A DNA stretch of 64,000 nucleotides. It comes from Malus domestica. Taxonomy: Eukaryota; Streptophyta; Magnoliopsida; Rosales; Rosaceae. The number at the start of each line of letters is the position of its first letter. Position 1 is the stretch's first letter. Under the pieces are notes generated by a model. That model saw only the letters and a program-made list of their open reading frames with translations, did not search any database and was not told the origin of the DNA. Location of the stretch: contig NC_091673.1 of assembly GCF_042453785.1 (NCBI RefSeq), positions 193,501-257,500 on the forward strand. The letters run 5' to 3'. The translations under genes and the position numbers were made by a program. Positions 22,201 to 34,534 of this stretch are shown here, one piece after another.

Positions 22201-25200
22201 TATAAAAAAATTGAAAATCAATTAATCAAAAGGAGTACCTCTCCTGCATAATGACTGACAGCAAACGATTTGTCTCGTTCTCCTTTGAAACAAGAATTAG
22301 AACTCAGATGTTGCTTAAGCTTGTTGGCAAAGGTCAAATCAGTACCATTTGGGAAGGTGGACTCCTCATCTAACAGGGACAGTAATCCCAACGGCCTCTG
22401 CATTTATGTCACAAGAAGTTCAGGGACACTCGTACTATAAATTTAGTTCTCATATACTAATTGGCTCAAGGGTTCCAAGCATCACTAACTTCATTGGTTA
22501 TCATCACTTAAACAAGGGACAACTGTAAAGGGAAGGAAAGGGATAAGCTCAGTACCTTTTCAAAAAGACCAAGACAATCTTGGTTGTCTTCAAATTCAAC
22601 TTTTGTCCAATCAATTCCATCTTGGATGTATTCCTGAAAAGAATAAATAATAGCTAGTCAATAAATTAAGCATGTGCTCTGCTCTAATAAACTCTTCGTT
22701 CGATTAATTCAATCCAAGCATAAACGTACCAATAAATTAAGAATCATTTAAGAATTTGATTCACAGGGCAAGCATGATGTACTTATCATGGGTTTTAATT
22801 ATTTTGGCTTTAAATTATTACTGATGAACTAAAATGAGAAATATAATTGTGATGGCATGGTTGCTTTTAAACAGGCTGTGCAGTGCGAATGGTTTTCTAG
22901 TCTAATCTATGGACACAATAAATATCTAACTAGAACTCAATGAAACCCTGTGGAACAGAGAAAGCAAGGAATCAACAAGTCATTATTGTAGTTATAGTAT
23001 TAAAAATGAATGGGATACTTACATCCTGCTCTAACTTGAATAAGTGACGATTGAAGTGTTGTTGCAATCTCTCATTTGCATAATTAATGCAGAACTGTTC
23101 AAAACTATTTCTCTACAGGATTAAAAAAAAAAAAAAACAAATGTTCAGTTAAAAAAATGTAATACACAAACAGAGATCCGATTAAAGCATAAAGAAAACA
23201 TACATCAAATGATTCAAAACCATAGATATCAAGAATGCTGATAGATCTGCCAGTACGCCGTTTTCCTACTGCAAGTGATTTGTTAATTTGTTCAACCAGC
23301 CACTCAAACAGACATGCATAAATTGACTTTGCCAAAGCATCTCTTGTGTCGATGGCCTGAAAAATGCAAGAGAATTTAATGGAGGACATGAAAATCATAT
23401 CAGTATGCTTGGTATAGTTTAGTCAACAATTAATGGAACCCGCCTGGTCGTTACAGAACCAAATACTAATCATCTGAATTCTTTTGTACAAGTGATCTGA
23501 GAGAAAGAGATTCATTTTTGTATCTTTTTTATTTATACAACCCAAGACAACTATTAACTCTCTGAAAGATTTCTTACCTGTGATAGCGTTAGCTTTTGGA
23601 CAATACTGTCAATACCAACTCTCATATTTCGAGTTGATAAAGCAAGCTTAAGCTCATCTACACCACATCCAATCAATTTTGCGACATTGAACAAACCTGA
23701 AAATGAAACTTGAATCATTAAACTCATTTAACCAATGAAAACAAAGACAAAGTGAACTATATAGTCAGCAAGAAAATAAATCACAACAAGAGCCATATTT
23801 ACAACCCCCCCCCTCCAAAAAAAAACCCGCTCAAATAGTTCTCATTATGAAAATTGAAAAACAAAAATCTCCTCTTTCAAAAGGAATCAACAAATCACAA
23901 AACTTCAAGGAAATCTGTCTCAAAAAAGGAGGTCCCTTCTTTTTGTGGAAGAACTTCAAATCCTTTAAAATGAAAATTACAGCACGAAGCATTGATACGA
24001 TGCCAACACAAGTATTACACTCAGCTAAGCTATATATTGTCCTAAGAAATTTTAGCAACCTTCTCACTTACCTTCTTATTTCAACCTTCTGACTTCTCAT
24101 CATGCCACGTGTACTCCAATAGAACTCAAAACTAAAATTATATTAAAATCTCACTACTTTTATTCTTTTGTTAGTATAAATAAATTTTAGTTTGTCAACA
24201 AAAAAAAAAAATTAAAATTTTTAGTTTTGCATGCTAGTGGAATACACGTGGCATGTGTAGAAGTGAGAATGTTGAAATGAGAAGGTAAGTGAGAAGGTTA
24301 ATATCACTCCCCTATTTTCGTTCATTCTATCCTCTCGAAGATTGTTACCTTCATCTTCTACAGGTTCAACATGATTTTCATTATCAATCACACTAAATGA
24401 GATGTTTCCCAGCCACAAAACTGCAGCAAGCATTGCAAATACACCTTGCTGGTCTTCTTTGTTTATATGGACAACATCTAGAGCTTCCTGAAAATGGTAA
24501 GATTCATCGTGAGTTCACATGCACATGATATTTCAAAATGGTTAAAAGGCGAAATAGATACCTAGACTACAGATAGGTGTGTGCTGCATAAAATAGGAAA
24601 GAGTACCTTCACCACACTGAATTCTTCAGCATCATTAACCCCAGAAATGGAATAACAATTGCTTTGCTTCAGATATTGGTACTCATCTGCACTCTTCAAG
24701 TTCAGCATCTCTGTGACATACAACCAAAGGAACAATATACGGAATTTTCTTAAGCCAGCACACACATGCAAAACATACGTATACACCAATTAGTTACAGG
24801 CAAACATTATGAGTGTGTGGGTTGAGGGGGCTTTGTGACTCAATTCTATACAAAGCACGTATGAGAGTCATCAGCCATATAGTTTTCTGAAACTATAAAA
24901 GAAGACATAATGGATGATATGAGTTAATACAAAATTGCCTCTAAATATAATACGTATCTTATATATTGTTAAGTGATATATGAAGAAAATAGAAAAGGTA
25001 ATCAGAATTATTAACCTCTAAGAGCAGGTGGAGCTCCAGCACAAAGCTGATAAAATATATGATAGGACCTTTCACCTTCAGTGCATTGGACCACTCTAGA
25101 CTGTTAAAAAATTCAATTAGACAATGGACTTGTATGAAAAATTAAACAAGCTACAAACAAGGATCAGAGTAAAAAATGATTACCTTTTCAAGCAAAACTA

Positions 25201-28060
25201 TGTCATACAGGGGAAACAGACACAATAAAAGGTCAGTCTAAATATGGTTTTAAAAAAAGAAACACATATGTAAATAGAATTCGCTGAGGAAACTTGGGAG
25301 GACTGAACTTACAAGTTTGAATATTGGCACCAGAAATTTTTCCAGTTTCACTAAAGTGGATTTCAATCAATTTTCCCTGCAACATATTTTCTCATAGTAA
25401 TCAGTATTGCTACATGAAGGGTAATTAAATATACTCCACAATCTGTATTCCCGCTTTTCCAGCCTTGTCCCTTCTCCCCATCTCTCCTCCTCATCCCCCT
25501 CTCCCTGCCTCTCCTCCTCCTCCCACTTCTCTCTCCCAGCTGCACCGGCCACAGCCATGGCGTGGAGGTTTGTCCTCTGCACCATGGCCAGACTGGAAAC
25601 TGGTTCCTTTTTCTTAATTTAATAAGTAGAAAGAAATGAACCTAAAGAAAGAGCATTCATGTGAAAACTGAGAGCTTACAAAGCGACTTGAGTTGTCATT
25701 TCTCAATGTTTTCGCATTACCAAAGGCTTCCAGTATCGGGTTAGTTTTCAAAATTTCATGCTCTATTCCACTTCCACCTCCAAGTGCAGCCAAATATTGC
25801 ATTGCTATCTTCGCAGTTTCAGTTTTTCCTGCTCCACTTTCCCCACTGTATGGACATGAAAAATAGATGTTTGGGTGTCACTGAGGCTAATTCTATACAC
25901 AAATTAAATACATATCCAATATGGAGATAAAGCATTCATTAGGGACGCTGAAATAACATCATATATCTCAGGTGCTACATCATGAAAGTTACAAATGATA
26001 TTACTTAAAGGAATAAGAGTTGATTTCTTAACAAAAGGTTCTTTTATACTCCTAAGCAAAATGAGGAATGCTTTAATTTAGAAGATTTATTATTCTGCAA
26101 GAATAAAAGGCTGTGCTTGAACTATCTGCTTCATTCGACACTTCTATTCTTCTTACTCTCTTATTTTTTTGTGTTATTTTGTATGTCTGTTGGAGTGCTT
26201 TCATAACTATACATCTTTTCTTATGATCAGTGTCCTTAATTGTGGTGCAGCAATCATGTAGTTTCGATCAAATTCACTCAAGGAACAAAAGGCTACAATT
26301 ATATAACTGACTCATTTAAAATAAAATGTTAACTGGAACAATTGAATACAGAAAAGAAAATGTCACACTTTACTGACCTTATAATTATAGACTGATTTAC
26401 TTCATCTGGAAGAAAAATAGGAGTAGGTTAGAATCTACAAATTAATGACACTAAGCTAATATGGTATGAACTGCTGAAAATTCCATCATATAAATTGTGA
26501 ATAAGTAAATCCACCTCTAACCATTTCCCGAATGGCTGTGTCTGCAATGGCATACACATGTGGACTTTCAACTGCTTTACGCTTGTATGCTTCAATGTAT
26601 TCATTCCCATATAAAGAAACTCTCTTAAAGGGATTGACAGCAACCAACACCGGTCCCGCTTTTGTCTGAGATAGACAATTATACCCACAAAAGCATTTAT
26701 TAAACGAAAGAAAACTCGGAAGTAGATTTCAAAGTAGACAAATACAATATAAACACTTACATAAATCATATCCTGATTGTATCTATACTGAAGATTGTAC
26801 AACACTGATGGCTCATTTAGGTAACTAAGTTGCATGAGATCATCCACACCATCAAGGATATCTGGATTAGCTGAAACCAAATCTTCAGTTTTTACCGTTA
26901 CAACCTACACATGAATAAAAAAATGAAATTAACTCAAAAATCAAACTAGTATCACATCATACTTCCATGGTTTTCAAAAGGTGTCTTACTTTATCGTTAG
27001 GAAGTGATATAACAGATTCAGCGCCTGAGGTAGACAATATTCTCCCCAGTTCCCAATTACGGTTTGGAAGTTGGAACCAAGATTGAAGCTTCTGAAACAA
27101 TAATTCTAACGTGTAAGAAGTACTAATACAACCATAATAAGTTATCAAGATCAACTCAAACCATTATAAAATAACTACAGCTAACTTTTTATAATCCCAT
27201 GGCCATATCTGCTGTCAGCAGGTTAAGAATAGAATTACATATGCTTTCATGGAGATAGAGAAATATGAAAAAAGAATTACAAGTGAATCACCCATTTCGT
27301 AGAGCATTAATTTCTGCAAGGCACAGGCCAGAAGATAACAACCCTAGAGATTTTATAATATAACAATTCCCCCTGCTGCAAATGGGATACTAGTTTGTTC
27401 TCACACCTTGAGGCACACACCACAAAATTCCTATATGTAACTGACAATCAACATGGAACTAAAGGACACATGTATAATAATACAGCACACGTGCATCTAC
27501 ATTGATTGTGCGTATGCATAGATGATTATATGAATATCTATGAAAAAAAGTATATGCAAGCTAACAAAAGCAAAGGGGCAAATAAAACCCCTGATTTTGC
27601 AGCATGTAAGCAAGAAAGTCAAGGTTCTTTTCCTTTCATTCTACCAAGAAGCAAATTTAGCTAAAATTTCAAGTGCATGACTAAATACCTTCTTCACAGC
27701 ATAAGGATTGGTGTCACCCCACCTATGTTCCCTACGGGATGAAGCTATTGAAGGCATAGATGGAGCAACAGAATCCAAGTCTTCATCACCCCTTGGGGGG
27801 CTGTCTTCGATGGAGATTGTGTTCCTGCCATATGGTGAATCGTCTACCTGTTCCATGTCGCCAAGAGGCCCAATACTACCCTCAACTCCCTCAAAACCAC
27901 CATTTTCTGGAATACTCGAGGAGATGACATTGCTATTTCCCAAATTCCCATCATCAGATTTTCCAAATCGATCAGAAGCTGGTAGACCTGAGAACCTAAA
28001 ATCTCCGGGCAATGATTTGATTGACTGGAAGGAAGGTGGGGCCCTGGTTTTCTGCGACAT
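19230..28060 (-). CDS. Class VIII myosin (ATM1-like), complete, 1175 aa
   Basis: This actin-based motor acts at plasmodesmata, the cell plate and endosomes in plants. I fitted 23 coding exons whose lengths sum to 3528 nt, exactly 1175 codons plus stop. From the 5' end they begin at 28060, 27091, 26904, 26665, 26405, 25845, 25376, 25197, 25100, 24710, 24487, 23696, 23356, 23112, 22633, 22397, 21893, 21560, 21248, 20806, 20587, 20318 and 19892. The start [11 protein letters not shown] follows the family. Motifs: P-loop GESGAGKT (about residues 267-274), switch I NDNSSRF, switch [10 protein letters not shown] (about 539), actin-binding CIKPNN, three to four IQ repeats (about 840-955), a coiled coil (about 960-1050) and the class VIII tail ending [14 protein letters not shown]. 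Exon 8 is only 14 nt (25184-25197) and exon 5 only 28 nt. No break was seen, so the gene looks functional. Confidence 0.95.
24058..24299. mobile_element. MITE with long terminal inverted repeats in a myosin intron
   Basis: The left end AACCTTCTCACTTACCTTCT and the right end AGAAGGTAAGTGAGAAGGTT are reverse complements, and the similarity continues for about 80 bp on each side (CATGCCACGTGTA shared). The centre is AT-rich. It sits in the intron between exons 24349-24487 and 23578-23696 of myosin. No clear target duplication was found. The superfamily is not determined. Confidence 0.75.
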
Positions 28061-28900
28061 TTCCTCTATAGAGTTTCTGCAACCTTCAAGATCGAAAACC
28101 AAATAAAACTGAGATCAAAAGACTTACTTTTCCAACAAAGAAAATAGGCATATCGAATTTTAGCAAGGTCCCACGAGATGACTTATCCAACAATCTCAGT
28201 GGCGGGGACCATAATCCAAGATACAGACCACACTAATTTTCTCTTGTCAGCCACCAATCAAATGTTCAACGCCAAATGATGCTTGGTATGATCCTTAAAG
28301 AATCTCAAACTGATACTGGTACCAAATCTCCAGAAAATTAATCTAAGCAAAGTTTATCTGAAGAAACCTAAATCAATCTCATCTTTCAACAGTTTGTAAA
28401 TAGAGAACTGCTTCTTGAATAATCTTTAGAGCAATGCCGTTTAGGAGAAACAGATCTTTTCTTCCATGCACTGTCTGGTTGCTAAGAAATTGAATAAAAC
28501 AACAAAGTATGGTCGACTCGCAATAAATTGTCTTGACTCAGTCTAGTCAACTCGATGAGTTCAAGTTTTCAAATTTCAACACAAAGAAGCCAAACTTAAC
28601 ATACCAGGAAACTCAGATTACCCTTTTATTTACTTCATTCATCTACTCAGAAAGTAACCACCAAATTCAAGTTTAAAACACACAGAATTACTCAAACTCG
28701 AACTGATCCACTTACCTCGAACAAAAAGTGGAACCCACTTCGGAATTCGACTCAAATCCTCCGATCAATCACGAATACCCTAAAAATGTGGTCAGAAACT
28801 CAGAGCTCAGCCCAAAAGTTCAAGGCAAAAGCTCTAACCTTTGACGAGGAAAGTTGAGAGAACGTGAGGAGGAAGACAGATTCCTTTCAGGAAAAACCCT
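28061..28900 (-). other. Myosin 5' untranslated region with a leader intron
   Basis: A likely acceptor TTGCAG lies just above the start codon at about 28080 and a likely donor AAAG|GTTAGA at about 28841, giving a leader intron of roughly 760 bp. The non-coding first exon would then lie at about 28842-28900. This is inferred from splice-like sites only. The stretch between has no coding frame. Confidence 0.45.
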
Positions 28901-30130
28901 AATAATTGGGTTTTTTTTTGGGGGGGGGGGGGGGCGCTTGTGAAAAACAATCAAAATGTTGAACGTGAATCTGACAGTATGTGTTTGGATTGTGAGAAAA
29001 TGAGAAGAGAAAAATGCAAAGGTGTGTGGAGAGGACGCAGCTTTTTTGGCTCTTTTTTTCACTGCTCCACATGAATCCACGATAAAAGAAAAATCGGAAT
29101 TTTTTTAAATTTGAATTTTTTATGGTATTAAAATTTTATTTTTATTCGGGGCTTTGGCACGGCACCAACCGACTTTAAAACCAAGATATTAACGGTTTGG
29201 GGAATTGGAGGTGAATTGACGGTGTTGGCCCTTTCAATTGGTACAATGGAGACGAAATCCAAAACCGAAGATTCACGTATCAAACAAATGATATGAAGAA
29301 GATTCATATCTAAATTTGTAATTTGAATTCCAATTTGTGCTAATATTTAAAGGGTTTTTTTTTTGTTTGTTCAAATTATGGGTTTACTAACGGAAGCGTG
29401 AATCGGTTGTTGCGAGAATGGGATTTTGTTTATTTTTCATGTTTGTAAGTATAGTGATGGAAAAATATGATTAATTACATAACTGTCTACAATTGTCATT
29501 GGTTTAGAGTTTAAGATTTCACTTTTATAGGAATTTTAGTGGAAATTTTTGATGAAAATGTTAACACTAATATTTCATAAATAATTGTTTTTGTACATAC
29601 CCAAGCATGAATATGAAGCGAATTAAATCTTATACCACTAAATTAGCTAACATAACATGTTAAAACTTAAAAAGGGAAAATAGAAAAGAAGGAAAAAAAA
29701 AAGTGAAAAATTAGAAAGAAAAAAGCATGGAATGGTTGGGCTATTGGAATCGAATAGCTTGACCTTAAAATAATGGATTGAATACGCAATTTTGAGGAGA
29801 GGTTAAAATAGAAGGTGGGTCCTGCGCCTCCTCCTCCGATGCACAAAAGAAAGTAGTTTTGGGTTGGGTTGGGGCCCTTGGGGTTGGTCCGGGTTTTTTT
29901 CAAGATCTAAATAGTCCCTTTCAAACCAAATAAATTGCTACACTTTTAGATTTGGATGTGGACAGGGATTGGAGGGCGAAGAGGCAACGAGGTCTGATGT
30001 TAACAAGGGAGTGAGAGCATGTGATTAGGGCACGTCAACACACAGAAGGAGACAGCCTCACAACTTTTTCGTTCCAACTTGAAAAGAAGAAAGAGCCGGC
30101 ACTCGTCGGCAGGCGGGAAAACATTACCAA
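28901..30130. other. Intergenic, AT-rich, no gene seen
   Basis: It includes a poly-T then poly-G tract at 28911-28934 next to the myosin promoter and several A-rich runs. Small frames here have low-complexity translations. Nothing supports a gene. Confidence 0.6.
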
Positions 30131-30346
30131 TAGATTAGATAGATCCTCATGTCATGACTGCGTAAGGTGTAACCGTGTAATGCACTTTGTACTGTCCTCC
30201 TTCCCGCCTCCCCCTCTCATCACCACTACCTCATTCTTTTTTTAACAATATTTTATAATACTAGCACGAAAAGAATCTCATTTTTTAGAGTCTTCTTATC
30301 ATTTCTTTAGATTAGATAGATCCTCATGTCATGACTGCGTAAGAGC
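30131..30346. repeat. 36-bp direct repeats flanking about 145 bp
   Basis: The words TAGATTAGATAGATCCTCAT and GTCATGACTGCGTAAG occur in series at about 30131 and again at about 30308 as an identical 36-bp stretch. Such spaced repeats can come from a local duplication or a template-slip during repair. No element ends were recognised between them. Confidence 0.8.
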
Positions 30347-31384
30347 ATCTTCAATGGAGGCTTTATTTTCTTTGAGGCTACCACATTTGTAGCTCTAAAT
30401 GAAAATTTTCATCCCCAATAGGTTGAAAAATATGACTACATCCACCACATGGGCTAGCAATTTGAATCATTAGGTAACAAAAAGTTAGATTACATCTAGT
30501 CCCAAAAAGTAGGGGACCCACACCAAAGTGAGGGCCCAATCTTGGGTTTTTTTTTTTTTTTTAGTTTAGAAATAGGTGAGCCTCATTTTTAATTCCAAGA
30601 CATGATTTAAAGGGTTTATTTTCAATTGTTTGTTCAATTAAGAAAACATATACAAACAACAACCATTTTTTGTGCGATTGATTAGAAAAAAATGTTGTGC
30701 TTTGTGTTTAATTTTCTAGATTGAAAAAAATCATAAGAAATGATGAAATTTAACATTGGTAGTTTGGAGACCTAAACCAAAAATATAACAAATAACATAA
30801 CTAAATTGTGATAAGATTATCAAATCCAATGGTTGTTATGAAATGAAAATTTTGTTTGATTTCGGAGAATGTGTCAATCAGAGAAATAAACCAACGGATG
30901 AGATTGAGATAACATAATCAAATCCAATGGTTGTTATGAAATGAAATCTTATATTGTCTGATTTCAAAGAAACAAACCAACAGATGAGATTGAGATAAGA
31001 AAGCCTACAACAGTGCATAAGTGATGAAATTTAACTTTGTCATAATTTGAATTTTTTTTAGGTTAAAAAGTTCATAAACTAAAATTTCAGATATAACACA
31101 TTAAAAATTCAAGTTAATAAAAGTTAAGACAAAAATAAATTTACCGCGCAATCAAATTACTACATAAATAAAATATATAGCCTCATATAGAGTCCGAAAG
31201 ATATATAACCCCTTATTGGGAGAAATTCTGTTAATTTCTTTCCTTTATTTTCAATAAAATTGTAAAAACTGCAACAAAAAAGTAAAAATTAAAAACAAAA
31301 TGATTATCAAACGAGATGATATGAAATGCAAGGTACTCCAAAGATAGTGTAGAAACTTCAAAGTTAAAGATATAAAATGACGGA
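30347..31384. other. Intergenic with a 95-bp tandem duplication
   Basis: Two adjacent copies beginning ATCAAATCCAATGGTTGTTA lie at about 30819 and 30917. They both contain ATGAGATTGAGATAA and differ at several places. The segment starts with GAGCATCTTCAATGGAGGCT, a typical plant MITE-like end, but the partner end was not found. No gene was seen. Confidence 0.55.
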
Positions 31385-31562
31385 TCAAGATTCTCTACCC
31401 TTCTAATCTCTCCACCCATCCATCATCTCATATTTGAACGGTCACGATTAAGTCACATCAACATTTTATATTTATTTTTTTATAGAGATAATAAGACAAA
31501 ATGTAGTATGTGAGATGAGGGGATGTAAGGGAATGTGAATATGAGGGTAGAGAATCCTCCTC
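31385..31562. mobile_element. MITE candidate with GATTCTCTACCCT ends
   Basis: The left end GATTCTCTACCCTTCTAATC and the right end ATATGAGGGTAGAGAATC are inverted relative to each other; the terminal 13 bp match. The middle holds TTTTTTTATAGAGATAATAA. The length of about 178 bp fits a MITE. Flanking duplications are not clear. Confidence 0.55.
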
Positions 31563-34534
31563 CTAAAATGACACCGTTGGTAGCCACTAGACAATTGTTT
31601 TTCAAAGCAAACCCAACTACAACCTTAATACTTACAAATGAACAAGAATTATATATCTTTGGTGGTCCAGCCACATTTTTGCTGTGCCCTTTGATGATGA
31701 GAAAATAATGTAGTTGGACAGTTGAAATTAATGTAAAAAATAGAATTTTGGTACATATATGTTAATTAATTAACATATTCGTTTTTTGTCAAACGTAAAA
31801 TTTTGGGGTAATTAAAGACAAATGGTTAATTGTGCCAAAAGAAAAGAGTGAGATGGATGGATGGATGTTTGAAAAAATTGGTGGCTGAAGCTGTAATATC
31901 GATGATTCGAATCTAATGGAACACGAAGCCATGTGAAGAACCATAAATTTGGATCAACTACAAATAATATATAAATTAATAAAGAGAATAATGAACCGTC
32001 CAAGAAGAAATTAAGATTTGATCGAATAAATGAGCGTTTGAATTTTTCTTCTTGTTTGTTTGTAGAGTACGTGTCCTCTTTTAACATCGATTAGTCTGCT
32101 GCGAGCCTTCTCACGAGTACAACAACACTGCTTCAGACGTAATTAATCAGATTATCTTGTCAAGATATTGCGTGTGGGTGAGGTTTGTGGTCAAACTTTT
32201 GACATAATTAATTACTGATCATATATATACCTCATAACTCATTCGTATGATATGACAGCCTGGTCAAACTTTTAACATAATTAATTACGGATCATATATA
32301 CCTCATAATTCATTCGTATGATATGACAGCCAACCGAACGGCAGCCAACCAGAAGAAAATACCCGGATGCATGGAAAAGCCGAAACCAACCGACGTACCA
32401 ACCAAATGCGAATAATCAGACTAAGCAAGCATTAATTAATTTAATTTTGGGTGAGTTGGGCCCAATACCCCAGCAGCGTATCATTAATTAATTTATTTTT
32501 GGGAATATGGAAGGTCGAGTCGAGTCGAGTGGTAGAAAGAAATGAATGACCTGTTTCCTGTAGGTTACATATTAGGTCATCCGATGGGTACAAGGTAATT
32601 ATGACAAATGTTTTATGCGTACATATATATATATATATATATGCATGCATGCATGCATTCATCATTTCATTGAACACGTATCTATATACTCATCCGTATG
32701 TGGTGACCTCGTTGGTCTAAAAAATGCATGCATGCATGCATGCACGCACGTTAGCTGTTCTCCATAACTCCATCTAAATTAAGGAATTGGGCTAACCTTG
32801 TTGCCTCTTTCTTAATTTTACTATAAATATTTGTTAGGAGATTGATGGATCGAGGTGTACAATAGGAGAGACTGGGTGCAGCAAAAAGTAATTGAAAAGG
32901 TAGTTTCCACTTTCCACTATATGCAGGCATATATGGATCGATCATGTTCCACTCCATAGACACAAAACAAACTCATACAGAAAAGGAAATAGAAGGGGAG
33001 TCAATGACTCAATGGTCATGCAAAAAAGCAATAGGTTATGGTTAAATTATTTCATAAATTAGATTTCTTATGAATATCGATCGTCTTCTTAATTAAGTTA
33101 CAGACTCGTAAGCATAATGTTATATATTTTATTATTATAAATTCATATATTAAAAAACACTCTGGATGTGCTGCTCATGAGAATCCCCATCCTGATCTCA
33201 GGAGAGGATCCAGTTCCCAAGCAAACTACCAATTTGCCCGGCCTGCCATTGCCAATTTGCCATTTGTAGCTTAATTACATATAGTTTATTATTTATAGTT
33301 ATCTACGTAGTTTGCCTGGTCTGCCATGCCATATATGTTGTTATGTTTGCTAAAGGTGGACTGATGTCGAGTGGATATCTCGTCCTAATTAGTCACAAGT
33401 CATCTGACAACCATTAAAAAAAAAAGGTCTATCGTGCACTTATTTTTCATTTCTCCTTGCGCTCGAGAATAATGCATTTTAAAGTAACAACAACTCTTAC
33501 AAAATCGAATAAAGAAAGATGAATACTTGCAGAGAGTGATTAAATAAAGTATCCATGTGGTTTTGATTGGGGCAAATAATAATAAAGCAAGTAATATATG
33601 GATCTAGTTCTCATCAGTTGGACCAAGCTAGCTAGAAAATTGTAGGATTTATATTAAACAATGCATGTGTTTGTAGTTCTCAATTAGCATAATCAGATAT
33701 AAAGTGAATGGATGGATCGATCAGCCAACGGAGAAAAATAAATAAATAAAGATGGAAAGGTGGAAAGGTGGGGGTGGGGTGTGATCTCTCAGTCTGGCAT
33801 ATTATATGCCCTTCAATAATTAAAGACGCTACTACCTTCAGCTATACTCGACTTATAACAATAAATAATAGAGTTGCTAGAAAGTTTTCCGTGTGAATTA
33901 TCGACTACGAAAAGAGACTTGCTACAAAGTTTTCCAGCCTCCATAAACATCAGCTAGCTCGACAGATCCCAAGCCAAACGAACAAAACACGCACCTACCC
34001 TGCTTTCCAAGACAAGTTTCACACGTCCAATTTACATATAGTCTAAACTACTCTAATTTACATATAGAAAAATCCCGACTTGGGTGCAAGTCAAGGTCAA
34101 CTAGCTTAACAAACGTCTGTAGGTTACACGCACGTAATTATTAGTAAATGTTTTAGAGCTAGGTCCCCGGTTTAATTGGCAAGAGGTTGGACCGTTACAA
34201 CACTCACTACTATGGTTTGGTGGAAGGGGAAGCGAAGACAGACCATCACAATAAGAGTGCGCACAGGCACAGGCACAGGCAACAAAAGTACTGCAATTTC
34301 ATAATTTAACTATAACAATAGAGCTATGTAGAATCTACATCAAAACCCTAAAAACAAATATATATAGAATATAGAGAACTAACTACAAGGAAAGAAAAAC
34401 TAGTTATGTTTATGTCATTTAGCAACAAGAAGAATAAGATGAACATTTATAAGTTAATAGGACAACGTCTCTGCTCTCAACATCTCCATCAATACAACAG
34501 GTGCCGGTCTTCAAAAGAAAGTACGCTTCTCCAT
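31563..34534. other. Intergenic, AT-rich with short repeats, no gene seen
   Basis: It contains a 72-bp tandem duplication (32188-32331), a (TA)n-(TGCA)n tract (32622-32660) and a second TGCA run (32726-32745). An inverted GGATCC/GGGGAT word pair at about 33178-33215 resembles MITE ends. The last few hundred bases before 34535 are probably the CNOT9 3' trailer. The longest frames lack recognisable motifs. Confidence 0.55.
32188..32331. repeat. 72-bp tandem duplication
   Basis: Two adjacent copies begin TGGTCAAACTTTTGACATAA and TGGTCAAACTTTTAACATAA and end ATTCGTATGATATGACAGCC. They differ at about five positions including a 2-bp loss in a TA run. It lies in intergenic DNA. Confidence 0.9.

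Noticed and set aside
27708-28106. Plus-strand 132-codon frame opposite myosin exon 1
   Set aside because: It mirrors the conserved myosin N-terminal exon and has no family likeness.
29667-30245. Small frames in the myosin-CNOT9 interval
   Set aside because: The translations are Phe/Lys-rich or low complexity, and no splice context or motif supports them.
34150-34162. GTTTTAGAGCTAG, identical to the start of a Cas9 guide scaffold
   Set aside because: Only 13 bases match and the following sequence does not continue the scaffold. No array or cas gene is present. Chance match.
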